Assembly: GCF_040958095.1 (NCBI RefSeq)
Contig: NC_091195.1
Span: 28,437,586-28,501,585, forward strand
Direction: 5' to 3'
DNA: 64,000 bases
Source: Procambarus clarkii
Lineage: Eukaryota; Arthropoda; Malacostraca; Decapoda; Cambaridae
Numbering within the stretch: the first letter of the stretch is position 1; each line of letters starts with the position of its first letter. Under the pieces are notes generated by a model. It ran no database searches. It was not told the DNA's origin and saw only the letters and a list, made by a program, of their open reading frames with translations. The position numbers and the translations under genes are program-made. Positions 32,330-42,902 of the stretch are shown one piece after another.

Positions 32330-35300
32330 TCTTATACAGCCTTGCCCTAGCCGCTAGCTTGCCAGATTTATAGGCTGCCGGTTAAGCCCGGGAATTTTAT
32401 ATTTATTCTGTTTCATCGATGCTATTTTGCCGGAATTTTGTCCGCCGGTTAAGCCCGGATCCTTTTATGTGGCTCCTAGCTGTGGATTGCTAGTCATATC
32501 GTCTGCCGGTTAGGCCAAATAATTTTATGCAGCCTATCACTGCGGCTGGGTCGCCGAACTTCGGTCGGCAGGTAGTGCCCATCAAAAATTTTTTTTTTTT
32601 TATGAGGCAAGCCACGTGTTGGAGAGCCAGACATTTTGTCTGCCGGTTAAGCCCGGAAATTCTATACAGACATTCTTGTTGCCAAACATTCCCAGCGCCT
32701 CCTTCGCGCTGGAATTTTAGACTATTGTCTGCCGGTTAAGCCCGGAATTTTTCTATGCTGCCTCTTTCGCCGCATGAATTGTCCTTGTGCGTGTTTGCCA
32801 GACCTTGGTCAGACGGTTAAGCCAAACAAAAAAAAAAATTTTATATGTAGTTCACCTAGCTACGGGATTGCCGTCCTTGGCCTGCCGGCTATGCCCAAAA
32901 AACAAAAAAAAATTGCTGAAGTACCCTAGCGGAGATCATCGCCATAGTCCCGGTTACCAACATTATATTCTGCTGCTATGGAATTCTCACTGGACAGATG
33001 AGAAGGTCCCATTATCACCACTCAGGAACTAATGTTCCTTTTGAAAGCCATGAGGCAAAAATTTTCATTTATCAGGGAATTCACTACATCTGCAGTAGTT
33101 ACAGCTGATCAACATTCAGGAAAAAGGTCACAAGGCTGTTAAAAGCACCACGAATAAGGAGTGCAACATAAGATGGAATCCGCTGTGTGGCCCCCCTTTT
33201 TTAATTTTTTCTTATTTCTCTTTTTCATTCTTACATTCTGGAGTCCTCGCCTTCCAGGCACAAGCAGGTCACAGTCGGGTTCTTAACAACCTACGGGGTC
33301 AGAGATTAGGTTTTAATTCCCAGCAATACGATTAGAAGAGGTGTTTCACGCACTAGGAGGTTATTCTTTAATACTTTTTCATACATAATTTTCACTCCAC
33401 GTTCATAAATAAAACTTTATTCGCAAATGTAAATTAAGGTTATTTGTCGGACAACATCCGAGGACTTCCGGTTAAGCACGCGCTAAGAGGTTATTCTTTC
33501 ATACATTATCATACATAATTTTCACTCCGCATTATTAATAAAACTTTATTCACAAAGGTAAAATAAAGTTAATTGTCCGACATCATCGGAGGACAACACA
33601 TGATTCGAGGTAATAGATTTCCTTCATTTTGTCTGCAGTGGCCTCTATTATTACTGGGCTGTTTTGGTCTCGATCATTACACTTAAAAACCTCTATTAAT
33701 ACGCTACATTACAAAATCCTGTACTACTAGAACTTATAAATCTTATAAAATGTTCGTCTCTCTGCAGTCAAACAGTTGGTCACAGTTACGATTTTCTCCT
33801 ACAAGATTGTGTGTATCATGTGATACTATGTTTTCCCCTATATTTTCCTCCTCGTCACTAAATAACTTATCTAGAGTATTAATTCGGTACTAAATAATTA
33901 AGCTGGTTAGATTTCCCAGTTCGTGCGATTCATCTAGGGGGGAATTCATTATTCCTTCAACAGTCCTCGTTAAATCAGGCGCGCGAGTTTCTAGTCACGT
34001 GCTAATAGGATTACAGTTAGGGTTAAGCCTTTCTTAAATTTAAGACCTTAAGTCAAGCGGATTATCCTCATTTAATTCTTATTAATTCCCCCCAATAGAC
34101 TCATTATCTCCTTAACATAGTATTTCAACAGTTTTTTTTTCTTTCTGTTTCCTCGTTGAAGGGTGGTACACATCGGTGTTTTCATGACCGGTTTATTTTA
34201 GTCATTATTTGGTGCCTCCCTGTGGGTATCCACTGTAGTCGCACGTTTCTCCACTTATTCAGCCGCCCTTGCTATTGTTTGCTACCTAAAAAATTATTCT
34301 ATAGGCCGCCCGGTTGAGCCCGGAATTATTATGAAGCTGCCCTCGCTATTGGATTGCCAGACCTATGTCTGCCGGTTGAGCCCGGAATTATTATGAAGCT
34401 GCCCTCGCTATTGGATTGCCAGACCTATGTCTGCCGGTTGAGCCCGGAATTATTATGAAGCTGCCCTCGCTATTGGATTGCCAGACCTATGTCTGCCGGT
34501 TGAGCCCGGAATTATTATGAAGCTGCCCTCGCTATTGGATTGCCAGACCTATGTCTGCCGGTTGAGCCCGGAATTATTATGAAGCTGCCCTCGCTATTGG
34601 ATTGCCAGACCTATGTCTGCCGGTTGAGCCCGGAATTATTATTATTATGCAGCTGCCCTCGCTATTGGATTGCCAGACCTATGTCTGCCGGTAGAGCCCG
34701 GAATTATTATGCAGCCGCCCTCGCTGTTGTATTGCCAGACCTATGTCTGCCGGTTGAGCCCGGAATTATTATGCAGCCGCCTACGCTATTGGATTGCTAG
34801 ACCTATGTCTGCCGGTTGAGCCCGGAATTATTATTATACAGCTGCCCTCGCTATTGGCTTGCCAGACCTAATGTCTGCCGGTTAAGCCCGGAATTATTAT
34901 GCAGCCGCCCTCGCTATTGGCTTGCCAGACCTAATGTCTGCCGGTTAAGCCCGGAATTATTATGCAGCCGCCCTCGCTATTGGCTTGCCAGACCTAATGT
35001 CTGCCGGTTAAGCCCGGAATTATTACGCAGCCGCCCTCGCTATTGGCTTGCCAGACCTAATGTCTGCCGGTTAAGCCCGGAATTATTATGCAGCCGCCCT
35101 CGCTATTGGCTTGCCAGACCTAATGTCTGCCGGTTAAGCCCGGAATTATTATGCAGACGCCCTCGCTATTGGATTGCCAGACCTAATGTCTGCCGGTTAA
35201 GCCCGGAATTATTATTATACAGCTGCCCTCGCTATTGGACTGCCAGACCTATGTCAGCCGGTTTAAGCCCGGAATTATTAGGCAGCCGACCTCGCTATTG

Positions 35301-35515
35301 GATTGCCTGACCTAATGTCTGCCGGTTTAGCCCGGAATTCTTATGCAGACGCCCTCGCTAATGTATTGCCAGACCTACGTCTAGAGACGGCGATGGGGAA
35401 GAAGTCACATGTCTGCCGGTTGAGCCCGGAATTTATTATACAGCCGCCCCTCGTGATTGGATTGCCAGACCTATGTCTGCCGGTTGAGCCCGGAATTATT
35501 ATTTTGACCGCCGGC
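32330..35515. repeat. 62-bp satellite, irregular then regular
   Basis: Between 34319 and about 35510 there are about 19 units of 62 bp with CCCGGAATTATTATGAAGCT, GCCCTCGCTATTGGATTGCC and AGACCTATGTCTGCCGGTTG. The first ones are homogeneous, later ones carry GGCTTGCC and TAATGTCTG. From 32330 to 32910 the phrase CTGCCGGTTAAGCCCGGAAT recurs at irregular, longer spacing, apparently old diverged units. Coding frames here are repeat shadows. Confidence 0.92.
33090..34300 (+). repeat. segmental duplication copy I
   Basis: It shares order and wording with 35680-36490: CAGCTGA ... GGCTGTTAAAAGCACCACGAA, GGTTATTCTTTA, GAGGACAAC, GCGCGCGAG, AATAGGATTACA, GTCAAGCGG, and GTAGTCGCACGTTT. Between them lies the regular 62-bp satellite. 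Inside copy I a 130-bp piece is itself tandemly doubled (33347 and 33477, each with TTCATACATAATTTTCACTC-like sequence). Confidence 0.7.
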
Positions 35516-35679
35516 GTAGCAGGAAGCCCCACCAACAACGACCCCAGAAGCTGGAGATCATTGCAACGGACTCGGTAACAAAAAATTTATAATTTGCTGC
35601 TCCGAAATTCTTACGGGACAGACGCAAGGAACATTTTCACCGCACCAGAAATGAATATCTATTATTCTTCAGGTGACGA

Positions 35680-36259
35680 CCCTCCGACTGCTGCCGTTCC
35701 AGCTGACATGCAATCAGCAAATTCACAGGGCCGTTAAACGTACCACGCATTCGGAGAGCAACTTATTATGGAAACAGCTGCATTGGACCTTATATTTCCT
35801 ATATTATTTATCCATCCACATACTTATGGCGTCAGTGCCGTCCGGACGCACGCATGTCAGTCATGATTTAACTTCCTTCGGACGAGATTACGTTTTTTTA
35901 ATCTCCAGCTTTAAGACTACAAGCTGTGGTTTACACATTAAGTGGTTATTCTTTACTCAAATCTTATACTTATCATACGCTTAACGCTTCTTAATTAAAT
36001 CCTTAATAGCAGTAGGTAAATCAATTCATTAGTCGGGCCGCATGCGGAGGACAACTTTTGATGGACTTCAATGTAATTGTCTCAGTTAATTTTATTTAGT
36101 GGGTATCTCAAGATACTCCATCTTCAGTCCTCGGAAGCATTGGCGCGCGAGGTCATCCTGTCGCGTCCCAATAGGATTACAATTAAGGTCAAGTCTATTC
36201 TTACTCTTTAGAATCCAAGCTAAACAACTTACAGGTCAAGCGGTCTACACACTTTTAAT

Positions 36260-36293
<34 letters not shown>

Positions 36294-36490
36294 CCCCCTT
36301 CACTGACTTAATTCTTATTCACGGAGTTACTTATCAAATGTTTTCTCTGTTTCTGCGAAGTAGGGAAGTTTTCTTCCTGCTTTCATGTTAGGATTATTGT
36401 ATATTTTCTTTTAAGTGTTTCCCTTCGGGTAATTCTGTAGTCGCATGTTTTTCCCTACTTAGGAATTATCGGCCAGTCGGGCGGGAAAAA
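35680..36490 (+). repeat. segmental duplication copy II
   Basis: The partner of 33090-34300, shorter because it lacks the inner 130-bp doubling. It also carries a T34 run at 36261. Wording such as GGCCGTTAAACGTACCACGC and GTAGTCGCATGTTTTTCCCT matches copy I with roughly 25-30% differences, so the duplication is old. Confidence 0.7.
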
Positions 36491-36859
36491 TTTTATTGTC
36501 GGTCGCTGGGTTTCACGTTACAAATTTAATCATGTCTTCTCTAAGGCACTTAATTTCTTACTAATTTACTCTTCACATATTCATTAACTTATTTTCCGCT
36601 ACATATTTATATACAGTAATTATTTAAGGATTTGGACATTTCGCTATTTGTCTTCTACTTATGTTACATGGATTATATTATTATCCCTGTAATTAAATAC
36701 TGTTCACAATTCTGCCTTCCTTATAATTATTCGGTCACTGGGTTTTTCCAGAACATATTTAAAAACTATAATTTTGAAGGTTTTTCTAAGTCTATTTTGT
36801 TTTTATAATTATTTCTATACATTAGATATTGGGAATTACTATTATTGACATTAAAATGT

Positions 36860-36932
36860 ACTTAATTGTTGTTAAAGATTCGCTGCCTGGAACGGGGGGT
36901 TACGGGCCATGGGGAGCCCGTAGATGAAAAGT
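36860..36932 (+). repeat. dispersed double-hairpin repeat
   Basis: GTTAAAGATTCGCTGCCTGG then ACGGGCCATGGGGAGCCCGT. It is the second copy of the repeat at 1668-1748. The ACGGGC...GCCCGT hairpin is preserved. Confidence 0.65.
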
Positions 36933-37384
36933 ACTTAGTTATGTTAATGCCTTTTAATATTCATTAATCCGCTTACTTGTAACAGTCTGGGATGCTTATC
37001 CTATCATTTATTAATTTGTTCTACTATCCACAGACTGTTGGGGGTAGTCTTTATGGTATTCTTATACAGCCCATTTGCGGTTAGATTAGTCATTAGTACC
37101 ATTAGTAGATTAGTATGGTTGTTGGTTGGTCGTTAAGGTTTAAGTCACCCAAGGGGTGGCACGGGCATGCTTCGCCGAAAAATTCGTATGACATTATACA
37201 GCACACTTTATTCTGACTAACGACCAGATAAAACATTGACGTAATATCAAGCTTGATGTGGTCCCCCCCCCCTTTGCATTCTGGGGGTATGGGTTGTTCT
37301 TACATATTCATGCATTATTCGCGATATATTACACGTTCATGCGTATTTAATGATGTACTATAGTACATGTCTTCCCCTGCTTGG

Positions 37385-37480
37385 AACATTGGAAGGTCCC
37401 ATACTCCACTACGTTCGTGGTAATTGGTCTACAATTTTACCAACCATGTTATCGAACCAGTATTTACCCAAGTTTTTTTT
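37385..37480 (-). pseudogene. LINE C-terminal fragment
   Basis: The minus strand encodes LGKYWFDNMVGKIVDQLPRT, similar to the F-N-R-V-V-x-x-W-N-x-L-P motif at LINE ORF2 ends. It is inserted in the retroelement interior. Confidence 0.5.
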
Positions 37481-38589
37481 TTTTTTCCATTTACTACGCT
37501 GTACACGTTCAAGGGAATTTATTTACATCTATAGTATGACGCAAAATACAGTTCTGCTTATTCTAACTACGGCACAAATTTCATTGCAAGATTAACGGAA
37601 GAACAACTCCAGGCGTCAAGTTACTAATCCTTTATTAATATTGCCCAGTGTCCTATTCGCCTCATTTAAGACCGAGCATGCATTGCTCCTTTGGTTTTAA
37701 CCATCTTACTAATTGCAATTCCAAGTTCCCTTTCTTCGCAGAATTCCCTCAGTCCACAGAATCATCGCGGAGGGGTCAACACACACCCCTCGGGACGAGC
37801 AGAGCGGCGTGGAACGGCCTGCTCCCACCTGACGCAATCTGATTCAGCGGTCCACTGCACATCTATCCTACGAATTTGTTTTTCCCTAGGTTCATGCTTC
37901 AGTACCCTGCCTAATATCGGGCTTACCATTAATATGTAATAATAGGCATTTACCCACAACTTGCGTTAGTCGCAATCTGCCTTACCCGTGGTCTCCTAGA
38001 CTGGGGAGTGTTACCCGTCTGTCATCACTTAAATTATCCCTAGAGTGTTCTTTTCCCAATATCTGTTCAAGATCAATTCGGCGTTGCAGTCTACGTCCCC
38101 GGTGCTGTCGGTTCAAGGTAGCCCACACACTTCTTTACTTCAGTTCCTGCCGCCAAGGGTGAGCATGATAGCACGCCCTTAGTCCTCTCCCAGAAAGACG
38201 GCATCCATTGGACCTGTGGAGTTGACTATACTCTATCCGGTATTATTACTCTAGCCTTAATCATAATAGAAGTACACACTTTTTCACTTCCATACGTTGT
38301 TTTTCAGATAACCCGCCAACAGTGGCCTTCAGGTGAAGGTCGGTCCCACAACTGTGATATTTACCATTTTGTGATTAACTGCCACATCCGTGCTTCACTT
38401 CTTTACGTTATTACTATTTAACATACTTTGCGTGTTCCGTCAGTGTATATGGTCTGTACAACGTTGTCTTCAGCTTGGAGCAAGGAGCCCGGTTCGTTCG
38501 GGTTTCGGAGCGTTTAATTACCCCACTGCTTTACCACACTGTCCTACTTATGCCACATGCTCACCCCTGCCAACCCTTACTGCCGTAAT

Positions 38590-39470
38590 ATTTCCAGAAC
38601 GACTACAGACCATCGGGGAACAACACATGGACGGGGAACATTGGTTTTGCGCCCGAAGAACTCTCGATGGACTGCACGGATGGGCGCATGAAGGAACTAC
38701 TCAGCTGCGTTGGGGCTAGCCTCCGCGAGGGCGGGCTACAGCGACGACGACGCCCACGAGGACGACCCGGCGTGGCGGTGCACAGCACGCGTAGCACGCA
38801 TTAGAACGACTACAGACCCTCCATCTGGTCACCATTTGGTCCGGGAGACATCTCCCATCACGCAGGGTGCAGTCGCACCTCCACAGATCTCCAGTATCAT
38901 CTATTGATACTGGTGATGGCTCAAAAGGGACACCACTTACGAGCTATTCATGCCTGTGCCACCTTTTGGGTGGCTTCATCTTCATCTTAACACATTCACA
39001 AGGGAGACATCTCCCGTCATGCAGGGTGCATTCGTACCTCCACAGATCTCCAGTATCAGCTCTTGATACTGGTAATGGCTTAAAATGGCCACCACTTACG
39101 AGCTATTCATGCCTGTGCCACCTTTTGGGTGGCTTCATCTTCATCTTAACACATTCACAAGGGAGACATCTCCCGTCATGCAGGGTGCATTCGCACCTCC
39201 ACAGATCTACAGTATCAGCTCCTGATACTGGTAATGGCTTAAAATGGCCACCACTTACGGGCTATTTATGCCCGTGCCATCTTTTGGGTGGCTTCATCTT
39301 CATCTTAACACACTCACAAGGGAGACATCTCCCGTCACGCAGGGTGCAGTTGCGCCTCCACAGATCTCCAGTGTCATCTTTTGATACTGGTAATGGCTCG
39401 AAAGGGCCACCACTTACGGGCTATTCATGCCCGTGCCACCTCTTGGGTGGCTTAATCTTCATCAATCAAT
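38590..39470 (+). repeat. 159-bp array of chained hairpins, flanked by direct repeats
   Basis: Four units start at 38842, 39001, 39160 and 39319 (159 bp each, so one frame stays open for 216 codons). Every unit contains the inverted pairs GGGAGACATCTCCC, GGTGC-n4-GCACC, CCAGTATCA...TGATACTGG, GGGCTATTCATGCCC and GCCACCTTTTGGGTGGC. Left (38590-38820) and right (39475-39690) flanks are diverged direct repeats that share CGACTACAGACCATCGGGGA. The last unit ends ATCAATCAATCA, like a retroposon tail. Confidence 0.9.
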
Positions 39471-39959
39471 CATCGACTACAGACCATCGGGGAATACCTC
39501 ATGGACGGAGAACATAGGATCGCGCACGATGAACACTCCCGACGGACGGCACGGATTGGCACACGCAGGTCCTACTCACCCGCCCTGGGGTCAACCTCAC
39601 TGGGCTAGTCTCTGCAAGGGCGGGATACAGCGATAACGGCGACACGAGGATGTCCTGGCGTGGCGGGGCATAGCACGCGAGGCATGCACGAGGTAATACG
39701 CCCACAACACGCAGACATCAAGACGCCCGCATTGTATACACATGCACCAGACGGGGCTCCATTGGTCACTTCCAGGATGCTGCTTACCTAGCAGCATTTA
39801 CCTGCCATGTACGCCCGACTCTGTACCTTTTTTCAGTACTGGAAATTCCTGACTGTTTTTTTAATGGCAGAGGTAACGGGTGTACGGGCACGGACGTGGA
39901 CGCAGACAAGGAAAAACTCCATGATACCCCGCGACGCGGAACTTTCGGCTACGCCATTC

Positions 39960-40195
39960 CTGGTGGCACGGCCCCCAACGTCAGATGAGAAGTCAACGCC
40001 CTACACGCTGATGCCCCTTACGTGGCCTGCGCCCTCACAATGACTACGCCCCACATTCTTTACGGATTGGACGGGCCATGCAGCTGTCACATTAACGGGC
40101 ATGTGCAGGAAACAATTAAGGCCGTCGGACGATGGAGGCGTGACGTTTTTCACTCATATGTCAGGCAAGATGTCATCACGCTTCCACATTGAAAA
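39960..40195 (+). pseudogene. tyrosine recombinase C-terminal remnant
   Basis: Two + frames joined by a frameshift give the catalytic signature of a tyrosine recombinase. At 40042-40092 the frame reads DYAPHSLRIGRAMQLSH, with the H-x-x-R pair (His 40054, Arg 40063). From 40097 the neighbouring frame reads GHVQETIKAVGRWRRDVFHS then YVRQDVI, with the G-x-W box and the nucleophilic tyrosine at 40157. From family knowledge this is box II of DIRS/Ngaro/Crypton-type recombinases. I could not find box I (the first arginine). The enzyme would cut and rejoin element DNA. This copy is broken by frameshifts and a stop. Confidence 0.6.
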
Positions 40196-41430
40196 CATTC
40201 AGCGGCCAGATAAAAGGCACGAAAATAAACAAAATAAAGCAGACGACCGAAACCCTAGATCAGGCTCTCTGCACCCAGCACTGCCGGGTGGGTAAACATT
40301 GGGCAGCAACGATTAGAGCCATGATTTACCGCATAAAGGTCCGGTTTCGTGAAGAAACATACTACACCGGACCCCAATTTCTAAGGAAAATCGTCGACAT
40401 CACGAATGCAGCCCCGTTGGACATCCGTGACGATGCTGACGGCGCTGTACTCCTCTATTCAAGCGCGCAAGCTCTGGAGCAACTGTTTGCACCAGAACAC
40501 CAGGACGCCCTACGAAACTACAACCTGATCATCACTCCTAACCGTCGCTACTTGGCTGAACGAAACATATTCGTCAGCCACACGAGTGTCTACACCGCCA
40601 CCCAGGATCCTGGTACCATCAACACCAGAAAACACGGCTCTGACTGCTGCTACAGTCAAGGACACCCAACAAACGGTGCCTCAATTGCGGAGATCACATC
40701 ACCGTCTCCATGGACTGCCACGTACGACTAGATGAAATAAATAAACAGTGACTGCCAACCCAACAACTAATCAGCCGGCAAGCTTCGATATCCAAGCTAC
40801 ATTATTGCCAGTGCTTCCCAACGCTTCTGCTCCTGCTACACAGACGTCCACACCAGGCCAACCAACCAAGTTCCTAGGATCACCATTGTTTCCATCTACC
40901 TCGGCTGAGACCGTCACATATGAGGCCCCAGACTTCGACCTAAACCCAAGCAAATCAAGCAAGAAAAAGCCCTACTATGGATTTACCTCATTCACGATGG
41001 CACTTTCAACAGCAATCGAAGCACAAGAATGGTCATTGCCTTAGAATGCAACAGGATCATCAACCAGCTCAAGACCTGCTTTCCTTACCCTGTGTTTGTC
41101 CACCACGAGACCGTGGAACATTATGTTGACCTCTGCGCTCTGGAGAGTGAATACGTCGACCCTAAATACGACTTCAAGAGGGAACAAGTGACCTTCCTGG
41201 AAGAAGATGAAGACCCGACAGGAACACCAATAACGCCGATGTCATTTGGGAAGTACATGCGAATACCTCGTGGTCAAGATAACAACAAGCAACAGTGAAC
41301 TTTCCTCTCACCACCTCAATAAGGACGACGCCTCCTCCAAGCCAGACAGACCACCTCAAGTGAACCAGGACGACATCACCCTGCCCCACCACTAGCCTCC
41401 TGCCGCCCAAGAAGAACTTAAGCTACAGGC
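40189..41430 (+). pseudogene. LINE ORF1 (Gag-like) with zinc knuckle, poly(A)-ended
   Basis: The first frame (40189-40731) holds VGKHWAATIRAMIYRIKVRF and RNYNLIITPNRRYLAERN. A second frame near 40665-40740 reads KRCLNCGDHITVSMDC, a C-x2-C-x3-H-x6-C zinc knuckle. A proline/threonine-rich part follows (40748-41044), then a last frame ends in RGQDNNKQQ at 41298. A 40-base A run begins at 41439. Nucleic-acid-binding ORF1 proteins of Jockey-like LINEs have this make-up. The order (after the recombinase and before poly(A)) suggests a separate retroposed insertion, not the Gag of the host element. At least two frameshifts disable it. Confidence 0.5.
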
Positions 41431-41437
41431 TTTGCTG

Positions 41438-41438
<1 letters not shown>

Positions 41439-41478
<40 letters not shown>
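41439..41478 (+). repeat. poly(A) tract
   Basis: About 40 consecutive A bases at the end of the ORF1-like insertion, consistent with retroposition of a polyadenylated RNA. Confidence 0.9.
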
Positions 41479-41479
<1 letters not shown>

Positions 41480-41680
41480 ATCTCCAATCCAAGGTGGACG
41501 GGCCACCGAAATTTCAAGCCTCCTCTCTCCACATCCAAATCCTCTTCCAAGAATTTCATCGCCCCATCTTTTTTCCTCACATCATCCTTCCCAAGCTTTT
41601 TGGACATCAATCCAAACCAATTCCGCGGACAGCTGGCACTCGCCCTTCGGGGGGGGGTCCGGCCAGCTGGCTCTGCGAGT

Positions 41681-42159
41681 GGGGGTGCAGCGCCGGCCCC
41701 TAAGTATTACGCTGTCCGCAGCTACTTACTCTCACTTGTAAGAGTATTGTTAAATTTGTCCTATAGGTGTATTCTACAGCTACTAGTAATTTACCATTTC
41801 ACATTATGTCTGGGATTTGCCACATTATTTATGTCATGTGTTAGGCCACTATATGCTACTCTTTAAGCCCCGATTCTACTTAAAAAATTATGTTAAACGT
41901 TTGCCTTACTTGTACCAATAGTTAATAAGGATTCCGCGTTCTTCAGACCATGTTCTATTTAGTTACCGGATATAAGCATATATATTAATGTTATTAAGTC
42001 ATTGTAGCCAAGTTATACATGTATTTATGCTGTTGTAAAATTATACAAGTTACCTGTTCATTAACATGGTCTGAAAAAATTTAATTATTTTGTTACTACT
42101 AAAAAATTAAATAAATAGGTCCCAATGCTGTCGGTGTCTTATTCCTCCGTTATCAGAAA
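41681..42159 (+). repeat. terminal repeat B1
   Basis: 479 bp from GGGGGTGCAGCG to CCGTTATCAGAAA, matching 42424-42902 and 43167-43645. Inside, TTCAGACCATGTT (41942) and AACATGGTCTGAA (42063) form a perfect 13-bp inverted pair. AAATAAATAGG near 42110 provides AATAAA about 45 bp before the end. Confidence 0.95.
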
Positions 42160-42902
42160 ATAACCGCTGCATTATGTAGGAATGCGGAGGAATTTCTGAT
42201 GGAGGAGAAGACAGTTGCACAGCGCGATCCGCAGCGCGCGGAGCGCCGCGGGGGGGCCTATATATAGCACAGAGGAGGGGTCATGCGTTCTTTCTTGTTC
42301 CAGCCTCGCTCCGCTTCACAAGTCTTAGAAAAAATTTTCCCACCCTCCTCCCCTTCCAATGTTCAGCGGCAATATAACCCTATGCACAGTACTATGTCTT
42401 TGTCCTTTATTGGTGGTCAACAGGGGGGTGCAGCGCCGGCCCCTAAGTATTACGCTGTCCGCAGCTACTTACTCTCACTTGTAAGAGTATTGTTAAATTT
42501 GTCCTATAGGTGTATTCTACAGCTACTAGTAATTTACCATTTCACATTATGTCTGGGATTTGCCACATTATTTATGTCATGTGTTAGGCCACTATATGCT
42601 ACTCTTTAAGCCCCGATTCTACTTAAAAAATTATGTTAAACGTTTGCCTTACTTGTACCAATAGTTAATAAGGATTCCGCGTTCTTCAGACCATGTTCTA
42701 TTTAGTTACCGGATATAAGCATATATATTAATGTTATTAAGTCATTGTAGCCAAGTTATACATGTATTTATGCTGTTGTAAAATTATACAAGTTACCTGT
42801 TCATTAACATGGTCTGAAAAAATTTAATTATTTTGTTACTACTAAAAAATTAAATAAATAGGTCCCAATGCTGTCGGTGTCTTATTCCTCCGTTATCAGA
42901 AA
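42160..42902 (+). repeat. complete 743-bp A2-s-B2 unit
   Basis: It is made of A2 (42160-42338), an 85-bp spacer found only in the 3' units (42339-42423) and B2 (42424-42902). It repeats perfectly, by eye, 743 bp further on. A 108-codon frame spans the unit from the ATG at 42283; it has no recognised motif. Confidence 0.95.

Larger units (their letters stand above)
36491..38379. other. retroelement interior without coding motifs
   Basis: The stretch is AT-rich. Within it are a double-hairpin repeat (36860-36932, as at 1668), an inverted fragment of the 159-bp repeat (37128-37185) and a minus-strand LINE C-terminal piece (37385-37480, encoding WFDNMVGKIVDQLPRT). Otherwise I see nothing that supports a gene. 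Confidence 0.55.

Noticed and set aside
34319-35510. Regular repeats resembling a CRISPR array
   Set aside because: The 62-bp units are repeated entirely, with no unique spacers, and the genome is eukaryotic.
41432-41866. A frame starting with a poly-lysine run
   Set aside because: The lysines are the translated poly(A) tract, and the rest crosses the edge of repeat B1.
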